This document shows positions 1-8,381 of a stretch of DNA of 64,000 nucleotides, in pieces; position 1 is the stretch's first letter, and the number at the start of each line of letters is the position of its first letter. The stretch lies in NCBI RefSeq assembly GCF_048541585.1, contig NZ_CP183303.1:2356001-2420000 (forward strand). The letters are read 5' to 3'. A model generated the notes under the pieces. That model searched no databases, had not been told where the DNA came from, and saw only the letters and a list, made by a program, of their open reading frames with translations. This DNA is from Legionella_C sp048541585 (GTDB lineage Bacteria; Pseudomonadota; Gammaproteobacteria; Legionellales; Legionellaceae). The position numbers were made by a program, and so were the translations under genes.

Positions 1-381
1 TTGTTCAATGCGATAGCGACACAAATAATTAGCTCTACCCTTTAAATTTTGTACGCTGACCGCCCGTCCTAGCGCACGGGCAAGCAAAGGTAAATCTTTT
101 TGAAATAATTGATCTTGTAGCGTCTTTGTAGCAGTTGAAATAACCGTTTTCTTACCACTTAATAATGAAGGAATAAGATAGGCAAATGTTTTCCCAGTAC
201 CTGTGCCTGCTTCTGCGACAAGAATTTTTTTTTGCGCAATAGTATTGGCAACAGATAATGCTAATGTAATTTGTGATTCACGCGCAACAAAGCCTGGAAT
301 TGCCGTAGATAGGCGCCCTTTCTCGCTTAACACCTGCTGACAATGTAATGATACATCATCAGTTAGTTGCTTTATTTCCAC
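1..381 (-). CDS. yoaA: DinG/YoaA-type ATP-dependent DNA helicase, N-terminal part only
   Basis: The gene runs off the left edge; 127 N-terminal codons are present. The reading shows a Walker A motif AEAGTGTGKT, then SLLSGKKTVISTATKTLQDQ and the start of the iron-sulfur region (LKGRANYLCRYR). This order is typical of XPD/DinG-family 5'-3' helicases, and the spacing fits YoaA, which works in repair of stalled replication. The start is inferred as GTG at 379-381, overlapping the end of the upstream ferredoxin gene, because no in-frame ATG precedes the Walker motif. Translational coupling with fdxA is likely. DinG itself is the alternative name. Confidence 0.82.
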   Translation of the reverse strand, partial: MEIKQLTDDVSLHCQQVLSEKGRLSTAIPGFVARESQITLALSVANTIAQKKILVAEAGTGTGKTFAYLIPSLLSGKKTVISTATKTLQDQLFQKDLPLLARALGRAVSVQNLKGRANYLCRYRIEQ

Positions 382-704
382 TCTTTTTCAAGAAACTGCA
401 GTTTATCTTTAACCTCTTCCCATTCTTTAGCGTCAGCTGGTGCTTCTTTTTTAGCAGTAATGTTGGGCCACTGCTGTGCAAGGTTTGCATTTAATTCCTG
501 AAATTGCTTTTGCTCAGGTGTTAAATCATCTTCAGACATAATCGCTTGCACTGGACACTCAGGCTCACAAAGTGCACAATCAATGCATTCATCGGGATGA
601 ATGACTAAAAAATTAGGCCCTTCATAAAAGCAATCCACGGGGCATACTTCAACACAGTCTGTGTATTTACATTTAATACAACTTTCAGTCACAACAAAAG
701 TCAT
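372..704 (-). CDS. fdxA: 7Fe ferredoxin (FdxA type)
   Basis: This 110-residue protein is a soluble electron carrier with one [3Fe-4S] and one [4Fe-4S] cluster. The N-terminal half carries CIKCKYTDCVEVCPVDCF and DECIDCALCEPECP, the arrangement of Azotobacter ferredoxin I: C9, C17 and C49 would hold the 3Fe cluster and C21, C39, C42 and C45 the 4Fe cluster. The C-terminal 50 residues are a charged helical extension normal for the family. It lies directly upstream of, and overlaps, the yoaA helicase gene. The physiological partner is not shown by the sequence. Confidence 0.95.
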   Translation of the reverse strand: MTFVVTESCIKCKYTDCVEVCPVDCFYEGPNFLVIHPDECIDCALCEPECPVQAIMSEDDLTPEQKQFQELNANLAQQWPNITAKKEAPADAKEWEEVKDKLQFLEKEWK

Positions 705-789
705 TTTAAAATCGCCAAAGTTTCAAATAATAGTAATTAAAACATAATTTACCTTATCTCGGCTAGTTTATTCTTTTTATTAAATTGCG

Positions 790-965
790 TAATTTAGAAA
801 GATGGTAAAGCCTGGATCCCGCGAACGAGTCGCGGGACGTAGGGTTAGCAAGTCGTTGGATATAATAGGATTGGTAAATCGCAGGACGAAGAGTTGGCAA
901 GTCGCGAAATGTAGGGTTAGCAAGTTGCAGGACATAAAGTTGCCAGTTGCGGGATGTAGGGAATA
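790..965. repeat. Degenerate repeats related to the 9.4-9.8 kb repeat patch
   Basis: The spacer 705-1036 has no convincing gene. It contains several imperfect copies of a motif of the form GGATCCCGCGAACGAGTCG, followed by GCGGGACGTAGGG and GTTAGCAAGTCG. The same core (GGATCCTGCGAACAAGTCGC, then AGGACGTAGG) recurs at 9421-9840, so this is a dispersed family. The CCCGCGA...TCGCGGG part can fold as a hairpin. Short open frames across it are low-complexity by-products. Confidence 0.6.
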
Positions 966-1036
966 GGTAGATCATGCGACTTAGGAAAATAGAAATTGTG
1001 ACGAGGCGCTTCAGAAAAATAGATGCGCCACTCTAT

Positions 1037-1975
1037 TTAATCATCCAAAGCCAAGACTGGTCCAACAGGTACAATACGAGTTGGATTAATGGTTTGATGG
1101 CTATAGTAGTAATGTTGCTTAATATGGGTAAAATTAACTGTTTCTCGGATACCTGGATAATGATAGAGTCGCTTAAGATAATCTTGCAAAGCCGGGTAAT
1201 CCATAATTCGTCGTTTATTAGTTTTAAAATGCCCATAATAAACCGCATCGAAACGAATTAAGGTCGTAAACAAGCGCCAATCAGCTTCTGTAATTTGTCC
1301 TCCAACCAGATAACTATGTTGCTTCAAATGCTCTTCTAGCTCATCTAATGTTGCAAACAATTGTTCAAATGCTTCTTCATAAGCTTCTTGTGTTGTTGCA
1401 AAACCACAGCGATAAACACCATTATTTACTGTTTGATAAATCTTTTCATTAATAGTATCAATTTCAGCGCATAATGAGGGTGGATAAAAATCCTGCATGT
1501 CGCCTGTTAAATGATTAAAAGCTTGATTAAATTGGCGAATGATTTCAGCAGACTCATTACTCACAATAGTCTCTTTCTTTTTATCCCATAACACCGGTAC
1601 AGTGACGCGACCAGTATAATTGGGGTCAGCCTTACAATAAATCTCATATAAGTAACGAAGACCATAAAGTTTATCACCCGTAGCACCCATACCGGTTTTA
1701 AATTCCCATCCATGTTCTAGCATATGTGGATGAACAATAGAGATATCAATAAAATCTGTTAACTTTTTAAGCATTCGAAAAATTAACGTACGATGAGCCC
1801 AAGGGCAAGCTAGAGAGACATACAGGTGATAGCGATTAGGCTCTGCTGGAAACATTGCATCAGGCTCAGCACTTATTGCCTGATGAAATTTTGCAGGTTC
1901 ACGCTTAAATGACCCATGTGTTTTTGTAGTGTCATACCATTTATCTTGCCACTGCCCATCAACCAAAAGCCCCAT
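1037..1975 (-). CDS. Glutathionyl-hydroquinone reductase (Xi-class glutathione transferase)
   Basis: This 312-residue protein matches the YqjG/ECM4 family, which removes glutathione from glutathionyl-hydroquinones using a catalytic cysteine. The N-terminal thioredoxin-like half contains LYVSLACPWAHRTLIFR with the nucleophile C57 in the family CPWAHR motif. The helical GST C-terminal domain follows (IYQTVNNGVYRCGFATTQEAYE, then LVGGQITEADWRLFTTLIRF). Length is standard. It stands alone, with a repeat-bearing spacer downstream and a DUF1704 gene upstream on the same strand, so no operon partner is evident. The role is presumably redox housekeeping of quinones in the cytosol. Confidence 0.92.
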   Translation of the reverse strand: MGLLVDGQWQDKWYDTTKTHGSFKREPAKFHQAISAEPDAMFPAEPNRYHLYVSLACPWAHRTLIFRMLKKLTDFIDISIVHPHMLEHGWEFKTGMGATGDKLYGLRYLYEIYCKADPNYTGRVTVPVLWDKKKETIVSNESAEIIRQFNQAFNHLTGDMQDFYPPSLCAEIDTINEKIYQTVNNGVYRCGFATTQEAYEEAFEQLFATLDELEEHLKQHSYLVGGQITEADWRLFTTLIRFDAVYYGHFKTNKRRIMDYPALQDYLKRLYHYPGIRETVNFTHIKQHYYYSHQTINPTRIVPVGPVLALDD

Positions 1976-2106
1976 ATTTTTTCCTCTTATTTTAAACGCA
2001 CACTCTCGATAAGGATTGCCTAAATCAGCGCTAAATTAAAGCTCTTTATAATAAAATAATAGCATTGGCTTTTTTCGATTTTAACCAATCCTTCTATTGT
2101 CGCTTT

Positions 2107-3390
2107 TTAAGCTAATAAAAAACGAAAATTCTTTTGAATTTCGTTTAAATCAAATTTATTAAGAAATAAAGAAAAACTCATCCAAGCACTTAAAGCGGCT
2201 AAATCTTTAAAAGGTGGTGGAAGATATACAGGTGGTGCAATAAGCTCTCTTTCTAAAAGCTCAAGTAATAAAGGTAAATCGTCAAGAACTAATTTACCGA
2301 CAAACAAAAGTGGAATTGTTTCTACGCGATGCTGGCTGATGGCAAAACGAATAAAATTATAAATTAATAAAAAACCTTTAGTATAAGATAAATCTTTAGT
2401 AAAAGGTCCACCCGTAGGTGTACTTCCGCGAAAAACGCGTACGGTATGATTATAACTGTCTCTAGGACTTAAACCACACTCCAGAAAATAATGGTAAATA
2501 TCTAAAAAGTCAGCACCCTGCCTTACTTTATCAAGTGCAATAACACGATTGGTAATTTTTCGTATTCGTCCTGGATAAGAAGAAAAAGTTACTACTTCAG
2601 TGATCACAGCGAGGCCCTCTTGAATAACACTGCAGGAAGGAGAGCCTTTGGATAGAAACGTACAATAAGGTTGCATGCTACCATTTAAAGTGGTTCCTAC
2701 ATGAACCCAACCCTCATGAACCTCTAAGTATTTAACATCTCTGTCACTGAATTTAGCATGTTGACTTAATTTAATATTATCCGCCCCTGCTGAGGCATCT
2801 GCGATCATATCATCACTTACCATGACGGTAATTTTACCAGGATGTAAATTAAAAAAAGAACTCAAACGAGTCTGTAAACTTTGCTGTGCTTCTTCAGGTG
2901 TATATCTTTTTAAATCAGCATCAGATTGCAATTGCACATCGAGAACTGTCAAAACATCAAAAAGAAGTGTTCCTAGATCGCATAAGCGAGGACCACCCAA
3001 GTAGAAAACATCATCCGGGCTACCATAAAGTTCAGTAGCCAGTTGACTAAACGCCGGTGTACCGCGAGCCGCTAACATATCTACAGCTTTGATATATTCT
3101 TCACATTGGCGTTTAAGTAGGCGCGTTACGGGCGAGTATTGTCCTAATTGGTTTTGAGCATCCCGCAGAATTGATCGAAATTCTTCTTGCTTTTCCTGCG
3201 CGTCAAAAGGAAGTGGCCTATTATCATAATAGGCTTTATCCACTGCCGGAAGTTTTGTAGCCTTATCATTAAAAAATTGCTGGCGAATGGAATCATCCCA
3301 TTTAATGCTGTCTAAAATGCGAATTTGACTCTGTGCGTCAATAAGTCGATTTGATAATTCTTGAATAACAGCTAATTCAGTTGATTCCAT
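2107..3390 (-). CDS. DUF1704 / QEGLA-motif putative metallopeptidase
   Basis: This 427-residue protein belongs to the DUF1704 family, often named flavohemoglobin expression-modulating QEGLA motif protein. Two signatures are visible: HEGWVH at residues 225-230, an HExxxH zinc-binding motif, and QEGLA at 257-261, where the Glu is the expected further metal ligand. The vertebrate tubulin tyrosine carboxypeptidase MATCAP belongs to the same family, so a carboxypeptidase-like activity is possible, but the bacterial substrate is unknown. There is no signal peptide or membrane segment. The first 100 residues are helical and rich in Gln and Asp. It is monocistronic or loosely linked to the lipoprotein gene upstream. 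Confidence 0.85.
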   Translation of the reverse strand: MESTELAVIQELSNRLIDAQSQIRILDSIKWDDSIRQQFFNDKATKLPAVDKAYYDNRPLPFDAQEKQEEFRSILRDAQNQLGQYSPVTRLLKRQCEEYIKAVDMLAARGTPAFSQLATELYGSPDDVFYLGGPRLCDLGTLLFDVLTVLDVQLQSDADLKRYTPEEAQQSLQTRLSSFFNLHPGKITVMVSDDMIADASAGADNIKLSQHAKFSDRDVKYLEVHEGWVHVGTTLNGSMQPYCTFLSKGSPSCSVIQEGLAVITEVVTFSSYPGRIRKITNRVIALDKVRQGADFLDIYHYFLECGLSPRDSYNHTVRVFRGSTPTGGPFTKDLSYTKGFLLIYNFIRFAISQHRVETIPLLFVGKLVLDDLPLLLELLERELIAPPVYLPPPFKDLAALSAWMSFSLFLNKFDLNEIQKNFRFLLA

Positions 3391-3413
3391 AATCTTACCT
3401 TAGCTTATAGCAT

Positions 3414-3647
3414 TTAAGCTGTAATTTTTGTTGGCGGTGATGTAATGTCTACGTCTACATTTTGACCTGGTGAAGGCAAATCATAAAAATGGCTAATGTT
3501 TGCTGTAGTTAAGGGTGAAGGCACGTTAATGGTTGCGCCATTTCTACTGTGCAAATACATTTTTTCAGCATTAGTAGTATATTTCGAACAAGATACAAGT
3601 AATGTTGTCAACGAGAGTAAAACCAATTTTTTCACAACGAACCTCAT
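3414..3647 (-). CDS. Short outer-membrane lipoprotein in the bamC position
   Basis: This 77-residue protein has a lipoprotein signal peptide with lipobox LLVSC (Cys20) and a short Pro-rich mature chain. Its start overlaps the dapA stop by one base (TAATG), so the two are translationally coupled. In most gammaproteobacteria dapA is followed by bamC (nlpB/dapX), a BAM-complex lipoprotein of about 340 residues whose N-terminus is an extended segment. This protein could be a BamC reduced to that segment. The domain assignment is inference from gene order, not from clear sequence similarity. Confidence 0.6.
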   Translation of the reverse strand: MRFVVKKLVLLSLTTLLVSCSKYTTNAEKMYLHSRNGATINVPSPLTTANISHFYDLPSPGQNVDVDITSPPTKITA

Positions 3648-4519
3648 TAAATTAATTGTAGTTGATTTAATGCCTGCTCTAAAGGTACTTGATATTCTTT
3701 AGATAAAGGCGTTAACGGTAAACGCAATTCATTTGCTATTAATCCCATTTTGCTTAAAGCCCATTTAGTGGGAATTGGGTTTGCCTCACTAAAAAGTAAT
3801 CGATGTAATGGCTGTAATTGCCGATTTATACTGCTTACTTGGTCACGCTCGCCGGCAAGCCCTGCTTCACATAAAGCAGCCATCTCTTTAGGTACAACGT
3901 TTGCAGTCACAGAAATAACTCCTCGAGCGCCCGCTAGGAGCCACTCTGCTGCCGTGTCATCATCACCACTATAGATATCAAGACTGCAATTACATAAGCG
4001 CTCAATATCTTTTAAACGCTCAAGCTTACCCGTTGCCTCCTTAATACCAACTATATTAGATATTTGAGCAAGCCTTGCTACCGTTTCAGGCAATAAGTCA
4101 CAGGCAGTACGGCTTGGTACATTATATAGAATTAATGGTATAGGAACTGCTGCAGCAATATGACTGTAATGCTGATAAAGCCCTTCTTGCGTTGGTTTAA
4201 TATAAGCTGGAGTCATAATTAAAGCTGCATGGGCACCACATTCCATTGCCATTTTGGTTAATTGAATACATTCTTTAGTAGCATTAGCAGCCGTTCCAGC
4301 TATTACAGGAATTCGTTCGCGCGCTTGCTCGATAACAGTTCGAATAACTAAACGTTTTTCTTCACTGTTTAATGTTGCAGCCTCACCTGTTGTACCGGCA
4401 GCAACAATTGCATGCGTGCCTGCTTCAATATGAAACTCCACTAACTCCCGCAAACGCCCTACATCTACTGTATCATTTTCTAGTGGTGTAACCAAAGCAA
4501 CCATGCTACCGCGAAACAT
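3647..4519 (-). CDS. dapA: 4-hydroxy-tetrahydrodipicolinate synthase
   Basis: DapA condenses pyruvate with aspartate semialdehyde in the first committed step to diaminopimelate and lysine. The 290-residue TIM barrel shows the expected catalytic set: T43-T44 in AGTTGEAATL, Y132 and R137 in LILYNVPSRT, and the Schiff-base lysine K160 in IVGIKEATG. Length is standard. A small lipoprotein gene overlaps its stop codon. The divergent lipoprotein gene at 4671 is separated by about 150 bp holding the two promoters. Confidence in the assignment is high. Confidence 0.97.
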   Translation of the reverse strand: MFRGSMVALVTPLENDTVDVGRLRELVEFHIEAGTHAIVAAGTTGEAATLNSEEKRLVIRTVIEQARERIPVIAGTAANATKECIQLTKMAMECGAHAALIMTPAYIKPTQEGLYQHYSHIAAAVPIPLILYNVPSRTACDLLPETVARLAQISNIVGIKEATGKLERLKDIERLCNCSLDIYSGDDDTAAEWLLAGARGVISVTANVVPKEMAALCEAGLAGERDQVSSINRQLQPLHRLLFSEANPIPTKWALSKMGLIANELRLPLTPLSKEYQVPLEQALNQLQLI

Positions 4520-4670
4520 AATATCTTCTCCTAAAAGTCCATTCTTTAATACTACTCATGCTCCCACATTTTCACAAGGATATTTCATATGTGTATGATT
4601 TTATTTTATACATTTTATTCAAATTTGTACTAATATGTGTATTGAGGGAACTAACAATAGGAAGAAAACT

Positions 4671-4967
4671 ATGAAAAAAACATTACCTTTTATGCTTGTA
4701 GTAGGATTATCAATGCCTTTACTTGAAGGCTGCACAAACACTGAAGTAGGTACAGTAGGTGGTGGCCTTGCAGGTGCTGGTATTGGCTATGCTGCTTCTG
4801 GTGGCCGAGCTTGGGGTACTGCCGTAGGTGCTGGCGCTGGTGCTTTAATTGGTAATGCAGTTGGTCAATCTCAAGACCGTTATTACTATAACCGTTACTA
4901 TTATAGTGGTTACTATCCTTACAGTAATTATGGCTATTATAATAGTTATTATCCTTATTATTACTAA
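4671..4967 (+). CDS. Glycine-zipper lipoprotein with Tyr-rich tail
   Basis: This 98-residue exported lipoprotein has a signal peptide ending in a lipobox (PLLEGC). A glycine-zipper segment follows (VGGGLAGAGIGYAASG and GTAVGAGAGALIGNAVG), like OsmB/SlyB-type envelope proteins. The last 30 residues are almost only Tyr, Ser, Asn and Pro. The start was set at ATG 4671, which has an AGGAAG ribosome site at 4659-4664; the upstream in-frame start at 4635 would add residues before the signal peptide. It is monocistronic with its own terminator. The function is unknown beyond a probable envelope-association role. Confidence 0.8.
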   Translation: MKKTLPFMLVVGLSMPLLEGCTNTEVGTVGGGLAGAGIGYAASGGRAWGTAVGAGAGALIGNAVGQSQDRYYYNRYYYSGYYPYSNYGYYNSYYPYYY

Positions 4968-5003
4968 TTTAATATCCTATGTGATTTTTATTTCTTAATT
5001 TAA

Positions 5004-5049
5004 GGCTTTTAGTGATTAATCTTCTAAGATTACTAAAAGTCTTTTTTTA
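5004..5049 (+). terminator. Rho-independent terminator of the glycine-zipper gene
   Basis: GGCTTTTAGTGATTAATCT pairs imperfectly with AGATTACTAAAAGTC and is followed by a run of seven T. It lies just after the Tyr-rich lipoprotein gene and before bdhA. Confidence 0.75.
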
Positions 5050-5128
5050 ATCCCGTTTGTACTTAAAGCAAATTTTAAAATCATTGCTATACTGGTAACA
5101 ATACTACTTTAAATAAGGATATTTAACT

Positions 5129-5911
5129 ATGCGTTTGCAAGATAAAGTAGCGATTGTGACTGGTGCTGCAAGTGGGATTGGAAAAAGAATTGCAGAAGTT
5201 TATGCCAGTGAAGGAGCTAAAGTTGCTATTGCTGACTTAAACCTTAATCAAGCAGAGGAAGTTGCTGAAGAAATCAAAGGTAAAGGTCATAGTGCTATTG
5301 CTGTAGCAATGGATGTAACTAATGAAGAGCAAGTTAATAATGGTATCGATTCCGTTGCTGATCAGTTAGGTGGTATAGATGTTTTAGTTAGTAATGCAGG
5401 TATTCAAATTATTGATGCAATTGATAAGCTTTCTTATGCAAATTGGAAAAAATTACTTTCGATTCATCTAGACGGTGCTTTTCTCACCACCCGCGCTTGC
5501 CTTAAACATATGTATGCAGGCAAACGAGGCGGCTCTATTATTTACATGGGTTCTGTACATTCAAAAGAAGCTTCAAAACTTAAAGCGCCTTATGTCACTG
5601 CCAAACATGGCTTAATTGGGCTGTGTAAAGTGGTGGCTAAAGAAGGGGCTGAACATGGTGTACGCTCTAATGTAATTTGCCCAGGTTTTGTGCGAACACC
5701 TTTAGTTGATAAACAAATACCTGAACAAGCCAAAGAACTTGGAATAACGGAAGAACAAGTTATTAAAAATGTTATGTTAAAAGAGACAGTCGATGGCGAA
5801 TTTACAACTACAGATGATGTAGCCCAAACAGCACTCTTTTTTGCAGCCTTTGAATCTAATGCGTTAACTGGGCAATCACTGATCGTTTCCCATGGCTGGT
5901 TTATGGAATAA
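5129..5911 (+). CDS. bdhA: D-3-hydroxybutyrate dehydrogenase
   Basis: This 260-residue short-chain dehydrogenase interconverts D-3-hydroxybutyrate and acetoacetate with NAD. The Rossmann motif TGAASGIG is at 11-18, NAG at 89-91, and the catalytic triad is S142, Y155 and K159 (YVTAKHG). The PGFVRTPLVDKQIPEQA segment and the C-terminal SLIVSHGWFME are typical of BdhA rather than of generic SDRs. Acetoacetate decarboxylase follows 39 bp downstream on the same strand, so the pair forms a ketone-body operon, plausibly drawing on stored polyhydroxybutyrate. It starts with an ATG after AAGGATATT. Confidence 0.93.
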   Translation: MRLQDKVAIVTGAASGIGKRIAEVYASEGAKVAIADLNLNQAEEVAEEIKGKGHSAIAVAMDVTNEEQVNNGIDSVADQLGGIDVLVSNAGIQIIDAIDKLSYANWKKLLSIHLDGAFLTTRACLKHMYAGKRGGSIIYMGSVHSKEASKLKAPYVTAKHGLIGLCKVVAKEGAEHGVRSNVICPGFVRTPLVDKQIPEQAKELGITEEQVIKNVMLKETVDGEFTTTDDVAQTALFFAAFESNALTGQSLIVSHGWFME

Positions 5912-5950
5912 AAACTGCTTTTGACATCAAACATGTAAGTGGAGTCCATT

Positions 5951-6688
5951 ATGAATGAAGCTCAAATTAGAGAAAATGCTTTTGCGATGCCTTTAAATTG
6001 CCCTTCTTACCCAAGAGGCCCTTATCGATTTATTAATCGAGAATATTTTATTATTACCTATGAAACCGATATGGACTTACTGCGTGAGGTGGTGCCTGCT
6101 CCTTTAGAAGTTACCGAACCGATAGTTAAGTTTGAGGTTATTCATATGCCAGATAGCACTGGATTTGGTAGCTATACCGAATCCGGACAAGTTATTCCTG
6201 TTTATTTTAATGGTACTCAAGGAAGTTACTCTCATGCTATGTATTTAGATGATTTATCGCCTATTGCTGGTGGTCGAGAAATATGGGGATTTCCCAAAAA
6301 ATTGGCCAATCCTAAACTTTTTGTTGAACAAGAAACCTTAATTGGTACACTGGATTATGGCTGTACACGAATAGCGGCAGCTACTATGGGTTATAAATAC
6401 AAATCAGTAGAAGAAGAAAAAGTTCGTACAGCGCTTACAGGCCCTTCTTATCTTTTAAAAATCATTCCTCATGTAGATGGTACGACACGAATTTGTGAAT
6501 TAGTGGAGTATGAACTGACCGACGTCGTTATTAAAGGCGCTTGGACAGGCCCAGCTCAACTTGAATTATTTCATCATGCCATGGCGCCTATTGCTTCACT
6601 GCCAGTTAAGCGGATTGTTTCAGCTATTCATATCTTATCTGACTTAACTCTACCTTATGGTAAGGTTGTCCATGATTATTTAAAATAA
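5951..6688 (+). CDS. adc: Acetoacetate decarboxylase
   Basis: This 245-residue enzyme decarboxylates acetoacetate to acetone. The signature GGREIWGFPKKLANP is present, with the Schiff-base lysine at K116 and the pKa-perturbing lysine at K117. ATG 5951 was taken as start because GTGGAG at 5939-5944 is a good ribosome site; an in-frame GTG at that same position is therefore unlikely to be the start. It is the second gene of the bdhA operon and ends just before a strong hairpin. Together the two genes would turn hydroxybutyrate into acetone and CO2 or set the acetoacetate pool. Confidence 0.93.
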   Translation: MNEAQIRENAFAMPLNCPSYPRGPYRFINREYFIITYETDMDLLREVVPAPLEVTEPIVKFEVIHMPDSTGFGSYTESGQVIPVYFNGTQGSYSHAMYLDDLSPIAGGREIWGFPKKLANPKLFVEQETLIGTLDYGCTRIAAATMGYKYKSVEEEKVRTALTGPSYLLKIIPHVDGTTRICELVEYELTDVVIKGAWTGPAQLELFHHAMAPIASLPVKRIVSAIHILSDLTLPYGKVVHDYLK

Positions 6689-6696
6689 ACAGTCGA

Positions 6697-6717
6697 TACC
6701 GCGGTTTAACCGCGGTA
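6697..6717. terminator. Bidirectional terminator between convergent genes
   Basis: A perfect 8-bp stem TACCGCGG / CCGCGGTA with a 5-base loop lies between adc (+) and the 6730-7599 gene (-). The flanks are A/T-rich but have no long T-run. Confidence 0.65.
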
Positions 6718-6729
6718 ATTTACTTGTTT

Positions 6730-7599
6730 CTATTTAAATGTAAAATCATTAATATAGCTAATTTCAAGGCTGTCAGCCATTGCATATAACATGGCATACA
6801 ATTTAACTAATCCTGCAAAAATGAGAAAGCTACTTCCCCAGACGCCTACTTTTAACCAATTTAGTTGATTAGAATATAGTTCCTTTAAAACTTTTTCGGA
6901 ATTAATGTATCGCTCCAAGCATTCACTTTCCTTTGAAGAAATTCCTTTGGATTTAATAAGTTTGATTACTTTTTGCCTTTGTTCTTCTTCAGAAATATTA
7001 ATATTAAGTGCCATAGGCACTCTTTTATCATGAATTTCCTTAATATATTCAGAAAAAAATAAGGAACGGGGAAAAGGGGCTATTTTTCTTTTCGCAAAAG
7101 AAATGTTGGTGCCCCCTAGTATACTAGTATTATCAATATAATTTTTTAACGCATTTTGTATATCAGACAAGCAACGAGGCTTTGCCGCTATAATGGCGCT
7201 TCGCATTCCATGACAAGTAGAAATAGCGCTAATAAACATACCACTAGTTTTCAATAAGGATGCCATGCCTATTGCTAATAAAGTCGTTGAATCACATAGA
7301 TCTGTTATGATTAAATCAAACTGAACATTTTTTTTATTTATTCTAACCCAGTTTTGCCAGGTATATAACGAAACCTCATTAAACATCCTTGTATTTAGGC
7401 TGCCATGCTCACCGGTAATTAAGAGAACTTGTGTATCTTGTGCATCAGTTTTATCTAGTAATGGTACCCACTGTTTTTTTTGATCAATTTGCATTATCTC
7501 ACAGTTAGGTAAATCTCTTAATTCCTGCCGCCATATTTCCTTGCAAGCTCTATCAGCTACCCTTGAATCAGAGCAAATAACTATTAATTTAAAAGACAT
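6730..7599 (-). CDS. Uncharacterised protein with C-terminal membrane anchor
   Basis: I do not recognise this 289-residue protein. The N-terminal 150 residues look like an alpha/beta fold: a strand FKLIVICSDSRVAD, then VLLITGEHGSL, FDLIITDLCDS and GMFISAISTCHG, spaced like a Rossmann or receiver domain but without its catalytic residues. A charged helical stretch follows (about 195-240). One hydrophobic segment lies near residues 248-271 with a short tail, suggesting a tail-anchored cytoplasmic protein. The neighbour upstream at 7653-8102 is also a small membrane protein, so they may be co-transcribed. Membrane-anchored effectors are common in Legionella, but nothing here proves secretion. 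Confidence 0.6.
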   Translation of the reverse strand: MSFKLIVICSDSRVADRACKEIWRQELRDLPNCEIMQIDQKKQWVPLLDKTDAQDTQVLLITGEHGSLNTRMFNEVSLYTWQNWVRINKKNVQFDLIITDLCDSTTLLAIGMASLLKTSGMFISAISTCHGMRSAIIAAKPRCLSDIQNALKNYIDNTSILGGTNISFAKRKIAPFPRSLFFSEYIKEIHDKRVPMALNINISEEEQRQKVIKLIKSKGISSKESECLERYINSEKVLKELYSNQLNWLKVGVWGSSFLIFAGLVKLYAMLYAMADSLEISYINDFTFK

Positions 7600-7652
7600 A
7601 TAAATAAATTGAATTAATTATTATCTTTAAACCGCCTAAGTATTCAAATTAA

Positions 7653-8102
7653 TTATTGAAATTTAGGGCCAATAATCTGCAAAGACGGTGATGCCCAATA
7701 AATCGTTTGATTGTTATTTAAATTTTTATAAGGAATAAATAGGGTTCCCTTATCGTTAAAATGCCAAAACTCACCACAATATTTGCCGTCATTGCGAACA
7801 GAAACTTTTTCAATCATACGGCCGTTTTGATCAGTAAATTCGTGACAATAAGCTGCGTTCTGGTTAGGTGGAATTTTAAGCGGTGAATTAACTAGTTCAA
7901 CTTCACCTTGTTTGTTATAAGAAAAAGCCATGCGCGAAAAGCTAGCATAAATATCATGGCTAAATCTTATAATTAGCGCAGAAAATAATAACACTACAAT
8001 AGTCGTTTTAAGTTTTTTTCTAAAAGGTGTTCGCCCTCTAATGACATGGTAAATAAGATTCCAAATTATTACGATCACTAATAAACTAATAATTGTTGCC
8101 AA
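7653..8102 (-). CDS. Uncharacterised small inner-membrane protein
   Basis: This 149-residue protein has two predicted N-terminal membrane segments (about residues 3-21 and 33-48, with a basic RGRTPFRKKLK linker). An 85-residue soluble domain contains two Cys (AYCHEF and KYCGEF). The soluble part resembles a small beta-rich periplasmic or cytoplasmic module but no family is recognised. It precedes the 6730-7599 gene on the same strand by 53 bp, so the two may form an operon. The coding call rests on length, an initiating ATG and the membrane pattern. Confidence 0.6.
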   Translation of the reverse strand: MATIISLLVIVIIWNLIYHVIRGRTPFRKKLKTTIVVLLFSALIIRFSHDIYASFSRMAFSYNKQGEVELVNSPLKIPPNQNAAYCHEFTDQNGRMIEKVSVRNDGKYCGEFWHFNDKGTLFIPYKNLNNNQTIYWASPSLQIIGPKFQ

Positions 8103-8223
8103 TATCCTTACTCCTAATTTTTTTTAATTGTTTATATAATAGCGTCAGCTTAAAAAACCTCTGCATTCCCGTATAGGCAAGAATCTCTATTTCTATACAG
8201 GCATATTGCAACTATTAAAATAG

Positions 8224-8243
8224 ATTCCCGCCTACGCGGGAAT
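8224..8243. repeat. REP-like hairpin
   Basis: ATTCCCGCCTACGCGGGAAT is a near-perfect inverted repeat flanked by TAG and GACA. It is the same element that occurs four times in the tandem array at 63.3-64 kb. The 8103-8381 spacer holds nothing else recognisable. Confidence 0.75.
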
Positions 8244-8381
8244 GACAGAATTCTTAATTTGATGCCATTAAATAACGGTTACTAGTTTCTATTGTTGGAC
8301 CAAGGCCCAAACTAGATTAAATTAATTTGGATGATACTTTAACGAAATTCTTAAATTAATGCACTATTTCAATTACTTATA

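Noticed and set aside
763..1261. Small frames at 763-975, 974-1261 and 1033-1248
   Set aside because: They run over repeat DNA or antisense to the reductase gene and have no ribosome site or family.
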